From a bacterium (GTDB lineage Bacteria > Patescibacteriota > Patescibacteriia > Patescibacteriales > VMTK01), in NCBI GenBank assembly GCA_030693295.1, contig JAUYAT010000016.1:1-36687 (forward strand): a stretch of DNA of 36,687 nucleotides. Direction: 5' to 3'. A program made the translations under genes and the position numbers. Below are positions 9,674 through 17,933 of the stretch, in pieces; the first letter of the stretch is position 1; each line of letters begins with the position of its first letter. A model generated the notes under the pieces. The model did no database searches, was not told the DNA's origin, and saw nothing but the letters and a program-made list of their open reading frames with translations.

Positions 9674-11389
9674 TTACTCCGCCACCCTAAACACCTCGTC
9701 AACACTGGTAATACCGTCAAGGGCTTTGAGCAAGCCGTCCTGCGCCATGGTAACCATGCCGTTCTTGGCGGCTATCTCCCGCATATCATACTCGCTCACA
9801 TTGCCTGACAAAATCAATTTTTCAACTTCGCTGTCCATTGCCATTATTTCATAGATTCCGATTCGGCCTTGGTAGCCGATGCCTTGGCATTCTTCGCACC
9901 CCTCGCTTTTATAAAATTTCAAATTATTAAAATCAATTTTCTTTTTATTTTCCGCGGGCAAAGCATTTAGAATTTTCTTTACTTTTTCCATAACCTCTTC
10001 GCCAAGCTTGATTTCCTTCTTGCATTTCTCGCAAATTCGCCTTACTAATCTTTGGCCAAGCATGGCGTTAAGAGCCGGCGCTAGCAAAAACGGCTTAACG
10101 CCCATTGATAAAAACCTCGGCACGGTGCCGGCGGCGTCATTGGTGTGGATGGTTGACAAAACCAAATGGCCGGTCAAGGACGCCTGAATTGATATTTCCG
10201 CGGTGTCCAGATCCCGTATCTCTCCGACCATAATTATATCGGGGTCCTGGCGCACGATAGAGCGGAGCCCTTGGGCGAAAGTGTATTTATCGCTGGTCTG
10301 CGATTGGTTCACGCCCTGCAGTTGATATTCAATCGGATCTTCAATGGTTATTATCTTGGTTTCAGGATTGTTTAATTTCTTTAAAATCGCGTAAAGAGTC
10401 GTTGTTTTGCCCGAACCGGTCGGACCGGTGGTGATAATCATGCCGTTAGGGCGCTCTACCTCCCGTTTAAGCTGTTCAAAGGCCTGTCCGCGAATGCCCA
10501 AATCTTCAAATTCCAAACCGGCGGCGCTGGAGCGCAGCAGCCGCATTACCACGCTTTCGCCGAATGCCGTCGGCAAAAACGACGCCCTAATATCCACTCT
10601 GTCGTCTTTTAAATAAATTGACACGCGGCCGTCTTGCGGCTTGTCGGAAATATTAATTTTTACTCCGGCCAAAACTTTTATGCGGGAAATAAACCTTTTC
10701 CAAACCTCCTTGTTTAAAACAGCGGCGTCATGCAATACGCCGTCAATCCTGAATCTTATCTTTATCTCCTTTTCTTCCCCTTCAATATGAATGTCCGAAG
10801 CGCGCGACTTAATCGCCGCCGCCATAACCATTACCACCATTTCAGTAACCTGAACTTTGTTGATCTGCTCCTGCAAATCTTTAAGGCTGGAAAGCCGGTC
10901 GCTGTATTTATTCAGCTCTTCATCATTAATCTTAACGCCTTTTATCGCTTCTTTAAGCATAGGCAGCGCTTGATAAAGCTTTAAAGCGAATTCCAAGCTA
11001 TGGTCGGAAATTAAATAAACAGCGCCTTGGCAAAAATATTTTTGCTTCATTTGGCTGAACAGCGCCTGGATTTCTTCATTATGAGGTTTTGTCGCGGCTA
11101 GACGTATATTTTTTCCGTCATAATAAAAACAAACAACGGAAAGCTTTTTGGCGTCTTCCTCCTTAATAAGCGACAAGGCTTCAGGGCTAACGGCAAAGCC
11201 GATCAAATTGATATAGGGAATGCCTGATTTGGCCGCTTTTTGCCCGGTAAATCGCTCTATATCTTTTAATTTGATTTCTTCCTGCTTCTCTGCGAATTTA
11301 GTCTGCGCGTTTTCATCGCCTTTAAATTCGCCTCTTGATGAAGCAATTAAGTCTTCAATTGATTGTGTTGATTTATTATCGTCCTGCAT
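9674..11389 (-). CDS. GspE/PulE/PilB-type secretion/pilus assembly ATPase
   Basis: GPTGSGKTTTLYA Walker A, SDIHIE, DPDIIMVGEIRD Walker B, STIHTNDAAGT, CEKCK/CEECQ zinc motif. Confidence 0.95.
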   Translation of the reverse strand: MQDDNKSTQSIEDLIASSRGEFKGDENAQTKFAEKQEEIKLKDIERFTGQKAAKSGIPYINLIGFAVSPEALSLIKEEDAKKLSVVCFYYDGKNIRLAATKPHNEEIQALFSQMKQKYFCQGAVYLISDHSLEFALKLYQALPMLKEAIKGVKINDEELNKYSDRLSSLKDLQEQINKVQVTEMVVMVMAAAIKSRASDIHIEGEEKEIKIRFRIDGVLHDAAVLNKEVWKRFISRIKVLAGVKINISDKPQDGRVSIYLKDDRVDIRASFLPTAFGESVVMRLLRSSAAGLEFEDLGIRGQAFEQLKREVERPNGMIITTGPTGSGKTTTLYAILKKLNNPETKIITIEDPIEYQLQGVNQSQTSDKYTFAQGLRSIVRQDPDIIMVGEIRDLDTAEISIQASLTGHLVLSTIHTNDAAGTVPRFLSMGVKPFLLAPALNAMLGQRLVRRICEKCKKEIKLGEEVMEKVKKILNALPAENKKKIDFNNLKFYKSEGCEECQGIGYQGRIGIYEIMAMDSEVEKLILSGNVSEYDMREIAAKNGMVTMAQDGLLKALDGITSVDEVFRVAE

Positions 11390-11416
11390 AAATATATCAT
11401 ACCAAAATATCCAAAA

Positions 11417-11449
11417 TAAATAAAGAAGGGCGATGCCTTCTTTATTTTT
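11417..11449 (-). terminator. Putative terminator after the 11469-12464 gene
   Basis: AATAAAGAAGG/CCTTCTTTATT stem followed on the minus strand by TATTTT. Confidence 0.6.
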
Positions 11450-11468
11450 AATTTCAAATTACGAATTG

Positions 11469-12464
11469 TTATATAATCCTGCTCATCAATCTTACTATCT
11501 TGCTGGAACCGCCCTTGCCCACAAGCTCAATGAATAATCCGGTCCAGGATGATATTTGAAAAACGGCAAGCGCCGAACCCGTAAGAATAATGAGAGCTAA
11601 AATAGCGGCAATGGCCGTAACCACAACCAGCCAAAAAACAAAAATTGAAGCCAGCTTGAAAGAAAATATCGCCAATAGCGCGAAAGGCATCGCTAATGTT
11701 AAAATAACCAAGCTTAAAGTTAGCCCGACAAACAAATTAACAAAAAATAAAATTATTGCCATTTCCAAACTAACCAGCCAATTTTTAATAAACAGCCGCC
11801 ACCCCTGCTTGACTGATTCCAAAAAGCCGCTGCCGCGGATCACGACATAAGCCATTGAATATTTTATCATTAAAGCAAAGCCGAGCGCGAGAGGCACGAG
11901 AATTAAAAATAAAATCAAATAAATAAAATTAGCCGTTGCCGCGCCAATCCCGCCGGCCGCCAAAATAATAGGCAAGCTAAGCAAAGAAAAGATTATGAAT
12001 ATAACAGCTTTTATCAAAATATTCAAGCCGAATACCGGCCAAAAATTTTTCATGCCGCTTGCCACGCCGCTTTGGATGCTCATGGCTTTAAGCTTTTTGC
12101 CGGCCATAATATCAGCCGAACTGTTGATTAAAGCGGCTTGCGACACTACCGCCAGCCAAATTAAATACGCGAATAAAATAAGCATCAACAACCCAACGGC
12201 TAACAGCGCGAAAAGCGAAAACGGATCCTCGGACATAATTTTTCCGATATTGGTTAAAGTTTCGCCGCTGAAAACGCCGGTTTCAATAATTTTTTGCAAA
12301 TTCGGAAAAAAATTCCGCGGAGCGCCGCCGCTTAAAATTTGAGACAGCGCCTCGTATTCAACCGCGTTGCCGAGCAAAGAAGCGAATAGGCCGAAAAACC
12401 ATAAATATTTATGGCGCCAGGCGATTTCCATGGCTTGTTTTAAAATTTTACGGTATAGAGTCAT
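11469..12464 (-). CDS. Multi-pass membrane protein of unknown function
   Basis: 331 aa, several hydrophobic segments; no family recognised. Confidence 0.7.
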   Translation of the reverse strand: MTLYRKILKQAMEIAWRHKYLWFFGLFASLLGNAVEYEALSQILSGGAPRNFFPNLQKIIETGVFSGETLTNIGKIMSEDPFSLFALLAVGLLMLILFAYLIWLAVVSQAALINSSADIMAGKKLKAMSIQSGVASGMKNFWPVFGLNILIKAVIFIIFSLLSLPIILAAGGIGAATANFIYLILFLILVPLALGFALMIKYSMAYVVIRGSGFLESVKQGWRLFIKNWLVSLEMAIILFFVNLFVGLTLSLVILTLAMPFALLAIFSFKLASIFVFWLVVVTAIAAILALIILTGSALAVFQISSWTGLFIELVGKGGSSKIVRLMSRII

Positions 12465-12632
12465 ATTTTTTTCCTCCTTTAATTTAATAATTAACTGTTA
12501 ATATTATAACATAATATTTTATACAATACAAAAAATCATATAAATCATTTAATTTCTACGATCAAAAAATTATTATTTTTTTGCTCCGTCGGCTCCATGG
12601 TCCCGAGAAGTAAGGGTGTGGAGCCGTTACGA

Positions 12633-12794
12633 TTATAATAATCTGCAAGACCTTTTAATTTCAGAATGGTTTAAGACTTTGTACTGCCCTTTAATTTCCA
12701 ATTTATAAAATATCCCATACTTTCCAGAATGTGGATCTTTGTTTTTGTGAATATTGCAATAATCAGACGGCAAAATACTGCTTTTATTTAACAT
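12633..12794 (-). CDS. Small 53-aa ORF overlapping the upstream stop codon
   Basis: ATG at 12794 inside ...GATGTTAAATAA; MLNKSSILPSDYCNIHKNKDPHSGKYGIFYKLEIKGQYKVLNHSEIKRSCRLL*. Absent from the ORF track (under 60 aa). Confidence 0.4.
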   Translation of the reverse strand: MLNKSSILPSDYCNIHKNKDPHSGKYGIFYKLEIKGQYKVLNHSEIKRSCRLL

Positions 12795-13719
12795 CCCCTA
12801 CCTCTATCTTCCTAACATCGCTATTCGTAATCCCTAATCCTAATTCCCGCATAATCCTAAATGCGTCTGCGGGCCGGCCGAGATAATACGCTTTTTTGTC
12901 TTTGGGGTAGATATAATACGCTTCACCGTTTTGTTCAACATCTAATAATATTTTTCCCAAAACATAGTCGGGGTAAATCGTGTGGCTGATTATAAACTGA
13001 TGCGTTGCGCCTAAGCCCAGTTTTCGCATTATGTCGAATGCGTCCGCCGGCCTGCCAAGATAATATTTCTTTTTATCGTCTGGATAAACATACCAGCCCT
13101 CGCCTTTCTCTTCAACCTGTAATAATATTTTACCCTCTATCTTTTTTATTAAATTATCATCCTTTTTGCTAAATAACCATTTTTCTCTTTCAACAGCAGC
13201 AGCATTAATTACAGCATTCTGGGCATGAGGCGCGCTATTTTGAATTAAATAGTCATCTTCCGAAATACACTTGCCGCCGCTCATTGTATATCCATAACCG
13301 CATTCGCAGATTTTATTTAAGCTATTATAACTTGAATGGTATCCGTATTTGTCACTGCAATAACTATTGCCGGATATACAGGATTCTTTTCCTAAAAAAT
13401 CTTTGCCAACAACATAGCCGTAATTGCACAAACAACTTTTAGAAATAGAATCGTAATAAGAGCTAAACGGGCAGGATGGAACAGGCGGAGGGCTGTATGA
13501 TGGGTAAGATGGGGTTGGTGTATAACCTCCGGAGCACCAAGGATAGTAAGGAGCGCATGTTGCCGACAATGATGTGCCGTCGCAACAAGAACACCCGCAA
13601 ACTCCACCGTGCCAAGAGCAACAACCGCTGCGAGCTTCTGCGGTTTCGGGAAAATAAAACCAGCCAATCACTACTACTAAGCAAATAATTAAACAGGTTA
13701 TTTTAATAAGATTTTTCAT
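12784..13719 (-). CDS. Secreted Cys-rich protein with two C-terminal YYLGRPADAF repeat domains
   Basis: Signal peptide-like N-terminus, Cys-rich region (GCCSWHGGVCGCSCCDG), tandem GKILLQVEEKGEGWYVYPDDKKKYYLGRPADAFDIMRKLGLG / GKILLDVEQNGEAYYIYPKDKKAYYLGRPADAFRIMRELGLG. Confidence 0.75.
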   Translation of the reverse strand: MKNLIKITCLIICLVVVIGWFYFPETAEARSGCCSWHGGVCGCSCCDGTSLSATCAPYYPWCSGGYTPTPSYPSYSPPPVPSCPFSSYYDSISKSCLCNYGYVVGKDFLGKESCISGNSYCSDKYGYHSSYNSLNKICECGYGYTMSGGKCISEDDYLIQNSAPHAQNAVINAAAVEREKWLFSKKDDNLIKKIEGKILLQVEEKGEGWYVYPDDKKKYYLGRPADAFDIMRKLGLGATHQFIISHTIYPDYVLGKILLDVEQNGEAYYIYPKDKKAYYLGRPADAFRIMRELGLGITNSDVRKIEVGDVK

Positions 13720-13793
13720 AATTTTTCTTGTCGCCTTACTTTAAATTTACTATTTTTTTATTTTTCAATCAACAAAATCACAAAATCCTAAAA

Positions 13794-15098
13794 TCATTCT
13801 GTAATTCCTTGATTAAATATAATCTCTAATAATTGAACTCCTTTTGAATAAATTATAGGTGGATTTCCTATTCCTTTATACCAATTAGAAAAATTGGGGT
13901 AAAAATTATAATCTCCTGAACTTACCAATTTTGTTTTAAAAAATTTCTCTGCCACTAAATAAGAAAAATAGATTTTGCCGTCCTCTGGTCGTTCCTTCGA
14001 AAAATTATATTTTTTTTCACTTTCCATCCAGACAATATACGGAATATTGTTTTTATCTGTTGCTATGCTTGGGAAAAACTGATAGGTATTTGACGGGGCG
14101 ACAATAATAGATTTTGACCATTTGCCATTTTCAAAATACGAATAATGTATTTGCGTTTGGTCGCTATTGCTTGTTTTAGATCTCCAGACAACATGCAAAA
14201 CTCCTTTCCGATCAACACAAGCGCTAATATGTCTAGCGTCAAAAGACGAATTAGAAACATTTTGCCAAACGCTCCAATTATTTCCACCATCGTTTGAATA
14301 AGAACGCCAGACTTGCTGTATCGGCTCGCCCAAAGAGGAATACATCAACACATGCAACATTTCCTTGTTGTCTTGCAAAATGCTGGGGCGGGATTGAGAG
14401 TTATTTGGCGAAATACCAATGTTAATCCACTTACCCCATGATTGTCCTTCGTCGACAGATTTAATAAATTTGACTTGCTGATTTTTATTTTCTGAATCTT
14501 TTCCTTCCCACACTACATATAATTTGTCATCATCTCCAACAAAAATATTTGGGTGTTCTTGCCAGTAATCATCGCTAGAATATCCAAAAACCGGCGAGAT
14601 GTTTTTCCATTCATTCCAAGTGTTTCCGCCGTCAGTTGATTTCGAGTACTTTATTTGTCTGTTGTTCGATTCATTTTGAAAATCAGAACCATACCAAACA
14701 ATATGAAGGAAGTCCTTTGAATCTATCGCGATAGACGGCACTCGTTGATCAGATTCTATGAAAGCAATCGGTTTATTTGTCCCCGAAATTATCCATTCGC
14801 TATCTTGCGCTTTGCTTAATTTAGCGACAAAAATTTGATAGTAGCCGTCATATTTTTTGCGATAAGCAACATAAAAATTGCCGTTTTTGTCTTCTGCTAT
14901 TTTTCGCTGTCCCGGGTAGCCAAGTGCCGCGATGTCTTCTGTATTATCAACTATAATTTGTTTGGGCTCGGTATGATTTATTTGTAAGTCTTGTTTAACT
15001 TCTGATTTGCTTAAAAATTCTTTAGACAAAATAATTAACAAAATTAAAATAACGACAAGTAAAATTAATTTATTGTATTTTTTGAATAAGATTATCAT
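13794..15098 (-). CDS. Membrane-anchored Asp-box (BNR) beta-propeller, sialidase-like fold
   Basis: N-terminal TM helix, then STDGGNTWNEW, SVDEGQSWGKW, SNDGGNNWSVW Asp-box motifs. Confidence 0.8.
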   Translation of the reverse strand: MIILFKKYNKLILLVVILILLIILSKEFLSKSEVKQDLQINHTEPKQIIVDNTEDIAALGYPGQRKIAEDKNGNFYVAYRKKYDGYYQIFVAKLSKAQDSEWIISGTNKPIAFIESDQRVPSIAIDSKDFLHIVWYGSDFQNESNNRQIKYSKSTDGGNTWNEWKNISPVFGYSSDDYWQEHPNIFVGDDDKLYVVWEGKDSENKNQQVKFIKSVDEGQSWGKWINIGISPNNSQSRPSILQDNKEMLHVLMYSSLGEPIQQVWRSYSNDGGNNWSVWQNVSNSSFDARHISACVDRKGVLHVVWRSKTSNSDQTQIHYSYFENGKWSKSIIVAPSNTYQFFPSIATDKNNIPYIVWMESEKKYNFSKERPEDGKIYFSYLVAEKFFKTKLVSSGDYNFYPNFSNWYKGIGNPPIIYSKGVQLLEIIFNQGITE

Positions 15099-17880
15099 TT
15101 GCCTCGTTTAATTTAATTTCTTCTTTATTATAGCCATTTTTCAAACTGTCTTTAATCAAGTTGCCAACAACATTTTTTATATAAACTCCTTTTATATTAT
15201 CTTTAATAAAATTACTTACAATAAAATTATTATCGGCGTTATCGTAGAGAAATATGCCGTTTTCATTAGCTGTAATTTTATTCTGCTCAAGGTAATTTCC
15301 GGAAGAATTAACATTGGCGCGAATACCGCTTTCGTTCTCTCTAATTTCGTTATTTCTAATCAAATTATTGTGAGAATCATAAATAGCGATACCATCAATA
15401 TTGCCGTAAGTAATATTATTCTCTATGAGATTATTATTTGACTGCCTGTCAAGCATTATACCATGAAGTTTATTATTATAAGAAGTATTATTTCTAAAAA
15501 TATTATTAAAACACCTTTTTGAAATAATTATCCCATGATTTCCATTATCATAAGAAATGTTGTCTTCTATAATGAAATTATTTGAATCATCGTGTGGATC
15601 AAAACCATACTGAACATTATCATAAAATTCATTATTTCTAAAAATCATTCCTGTAGCGCCAAATGTATAAATTCCAAAATAATTATTATGAAATTTACTG
15701 TTTATTATATTGCCTGTAATTAAATAGTTCTTAAATGAACCGTTGGGAATTTTCCACGAAACACCATATGAGCCACCGAAAGGTTGCCCTTGAAGATATG
15801 CTCCATAATAACCGTACCCTAAAAAAGCTAATTCAGAATTTATAACATCCATTCTGCCATCATGCTTTGCCAATATCAAACTACGCCCATCTTCGGGGTT
15901 GCTATCTGGCTTTTGCTTATCTTCGTCCCATGAAGTTATTTTAGTATTTTTTATTAAAACTCTCCCATTATAAGAACGAATAACCACAAAATTATTTTCG
16001 TTGCTTAATAACTTTAACCATGATACTTCACCTCCATCCAATACGAAAGAAACATCTCTGTCTATAAAAAGATTAGCTCTTAATACCCATTCTTTATTTT
16101 CCAGTTTTTCAATAATTTGTTTATCATTTAAAATATTGTAAATTTTTGAAAGTGTTACTATACTTCCTTCTCTTTTAACATAAACAGTGTTATCGGATTC
16201 ATCAAAAAAAATTTCAGGCTCTATATGGAAAACTAATTTATCTTTTTCAAGTGTGTTTCTTAATTCTGAAACAGGAATCACAATTAACTGCCCCAGTTCT
16301 ATGTGGTTAGGATTTGGAATGGTTTCTTTATTCGCTTCAATGATTGCTGATAAATTACCATTATATCGCCAAGCAATTTTTGATAAAGTATCACCTTTTT
16401 TAATTATATAATATCCAAATTGTTCATTTTCTAATTTATTAAGAATATCCTGTTTATATTTATCTGTATCTATATCTATATCGCTTGTACCGTTAAAATT
16501 AACATTATTCGCAATATTAACGGAAACAACGGCATTTCTGTTTTTCATCGTACTTATATTTTGAGCATCGTCGGCAACGACATTTTTATAGCTCACTACG
16601 CCAAAACTTAATAATAATAATATTGAAGCAGTAGCTGTATACGGCATAAACGATTTTAACAGTCCCCAAAAACGACTTCCATTGGATTGTAAACGGCTTT
16701 TGTCCCATCTTGTTATCCAACCTTGTTGCCTAATTGTAACCATCGCATAAATTTTTAAAACCGCCAATAGATAAGTAGTGGCGATGTAAACGGGTAATAT
16801 CAGAATATCTGCCGGACGATGTTTTAAATGAGGATATAATTTTATGCCACGGCTAAAATGCCACCATGTAAATAATATAACTGCTATCAGCCAGTGCCCC
16901 CAAATAATGGAAAGCGCAAAATAAATGGGGCCAAGAATAAGTGTAAGCGGTTGAGTGAATCTATCAATCATATGAAAAGCCAAAAATTTCTCTCTTTTCC
17001 ATATCCATTTACTTGTCAAAGATTTAAGGTCGGATCTATAGGTATTTCGCGTCCATCTCATTTGCTGTTTTAATAAAGTAAGCACATCGGGGGCGCCCGG
17101 AGTAAGCACAAGCGCATTGCCCTGATATCTAACTTTCCATCCATCTTGCTGGACTAGTCTGGTAAGACATTTATCGTCTCCACTAATACACTTAGCGCCC
17201 AAAAAAGTTTCATTTTCAAGATCATCGCATAAATTTTTAATGGCGCTTGCTCTATATATCGCCGTTCTGCCGGAAATGCATGTTAAACCATTTGCGACAG
17301 TGGCAAGATATGTCATTTCATCATAATATCTATGGTCAATATGAATATTAAATAATTTGCGGGCAAGCGTATTGATACTTAGAACATCTTGTCTTGGCCC
17401 AACTCCGCCTACCGAAGGATCTTTAAAGGGAGCCAACATAATTTTTTTTATATTCGGTTCCCAAATAGTGTCACTATCTACAAGCGCAATAATATTATAT
17501 TTAGCTGCTTTTATGCCGTCTGACAAAGCTTCTCTTTTGCCTGGCCTTTTTGTAATAATAAGTCTACCAATTTTATTTTTATTTTGGAATTTTTTAAATT
17601 CTTCTACGCAGGTTTTATCAGTGTAATCTATCACAGCAATAATTTCGTCTGGGTTATTATTTTTCCAAGACTCTAAAGCTCTTTTAAAAATATCTCTATC
17701 TTCATTATATACCGGAACCACAATTGACAATGTGTCCATATAGCCATTTTCTTGGATTGGCTTATACCCTGAGGCGATTATTTTTTTAATAGACCAAATA
17801 AACCAACGCCAAATACCAATAATACCCAATGGAAAATAGGGAGTAAGAATATGAAAATAATTGTTTAACTGTTCAAACAT
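15070..17880 (-). CDS. Processive GT2 polysaccharide synthase fused to LysM and AlgG-like right-handed beta-helix
   Basis: GT2: SIVVPVYNE, DSDT, SGDDKCLT, KQQMRW. LysM: YYIIKKGDTLSKIAWRYNGNLSAIIEANKETIPNPNHIELGQLIVIP. Beta-helix with YGFDPHDDSNN...HGIIISKR...SYNNKLHGIMLDRQSNNN resembling the AlgG DPHD region. Confidence 0.88.
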   Translation of the reverse strand: MFEQLNNYFHILTPYFPLGIIGIWRWFIWSIKKIIASGYKPIQENGYMDTLSIVVPVYNEDRDIFKRALESWKNNNPDEIIAVIDYTDKTCVEEFKKFQNKNKIGRLIITKRPGKREALSDGIKAAKYNIIALVDSDTIWEPNIKKIMLAPFKDPSVGGVGPRQDVLSINTLARKLFNIHIDHRYYDEMTYLATVANGLTCISGRTAIYRASAIKNLCDDLENETFLGAKCISGDDKCLTRLVQQDGWKVRYQGNALVLTPGAPDVLTLLKQQMRWTRNTYRSDLKSLTSKWIWKREKFLAFHMIDRFTQPLTLILGPIYFALSIIWGHWLIAVILFTWWHFSRGIKLYPHLKHRPADILILPVYIATTYLLAVLKIYAMVTIRQQGWITRWDKSRLQSNGSRFWGLLKSFMPYTATASILLLLSFGVVSYKNVVADDAQNISTMKNRNAVVSVNIANNVNFNGTSDIDIDTDKYKQDILNKLENEQFGYYIIKKGDTLSKIAWRYNGNLSAIIEANKETIPNPNHIELGQLIVIPVSELRNTLEKDKLVFHIEPEIFFDESDNTVYVKREGSIVTLSKIYNILNDKQIIEKLENKEWVLRANLFIDRDVSFVLDGGEVSWLKLLSNENNFVVIRSYNGRVLIKNTKITSWDEDKQKPDSNPEDGRSLILAKHDGRMDVINSELAFLGYGYYGAYLQGQPFGGSYGVSWKIPNGSFKNYLITGNIINSKFHNNYFGIYTFGATGMIFRNNEFYDNVQYGFDPHDDSNNFIIEDNISYDNGNHGIIISKRCFNNIFRNNTSYNNKLHGIMLDRQSNNNLIENNITYGNIDGIAIYDSHNNLIRNNEIRENESGIRANVNSSGNYLEQNKITANENGIFLYDNADNNFIVSNFIKDNIKGVYIKNVVGNLIKDSLKNGYNKEEIKLNEANDNLIQKIQ
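15589..15600 (-). other. DPHD motif codons in the AlgG-like beta-helix
   Basis: gatccacacgat on the minus strand = D-P-H-D. Confidence 0.75.
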
Positions 17881-17894
17881 TGATAATAAAATTT

Positions 17895-17925
17895 GGGAGA
17901 TAGCCTGTTAATCAAGCTATCTCCC
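17895..17925 (-). promoter_or_regulatory. Intercistronic hairpin between dehydrogenase and synthase
   Basis: GGGAGATAGC ctgttaatcaa GCTATCTCCC, 10-bp perfect arms, ending 14 nt before the synthase ATG (17880). Confidence 0.6.
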
Positions 17926-17933
17926 TTAATGAA

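Noticed and set aside
12590-12626. Terminator CGGCTCCA...TGGAGCCG after the 53-aa ORF
   Set aside because: The stem is plausible but the minus-strand 3' flank is A-rich rather than T-rich; not called as a terminator.
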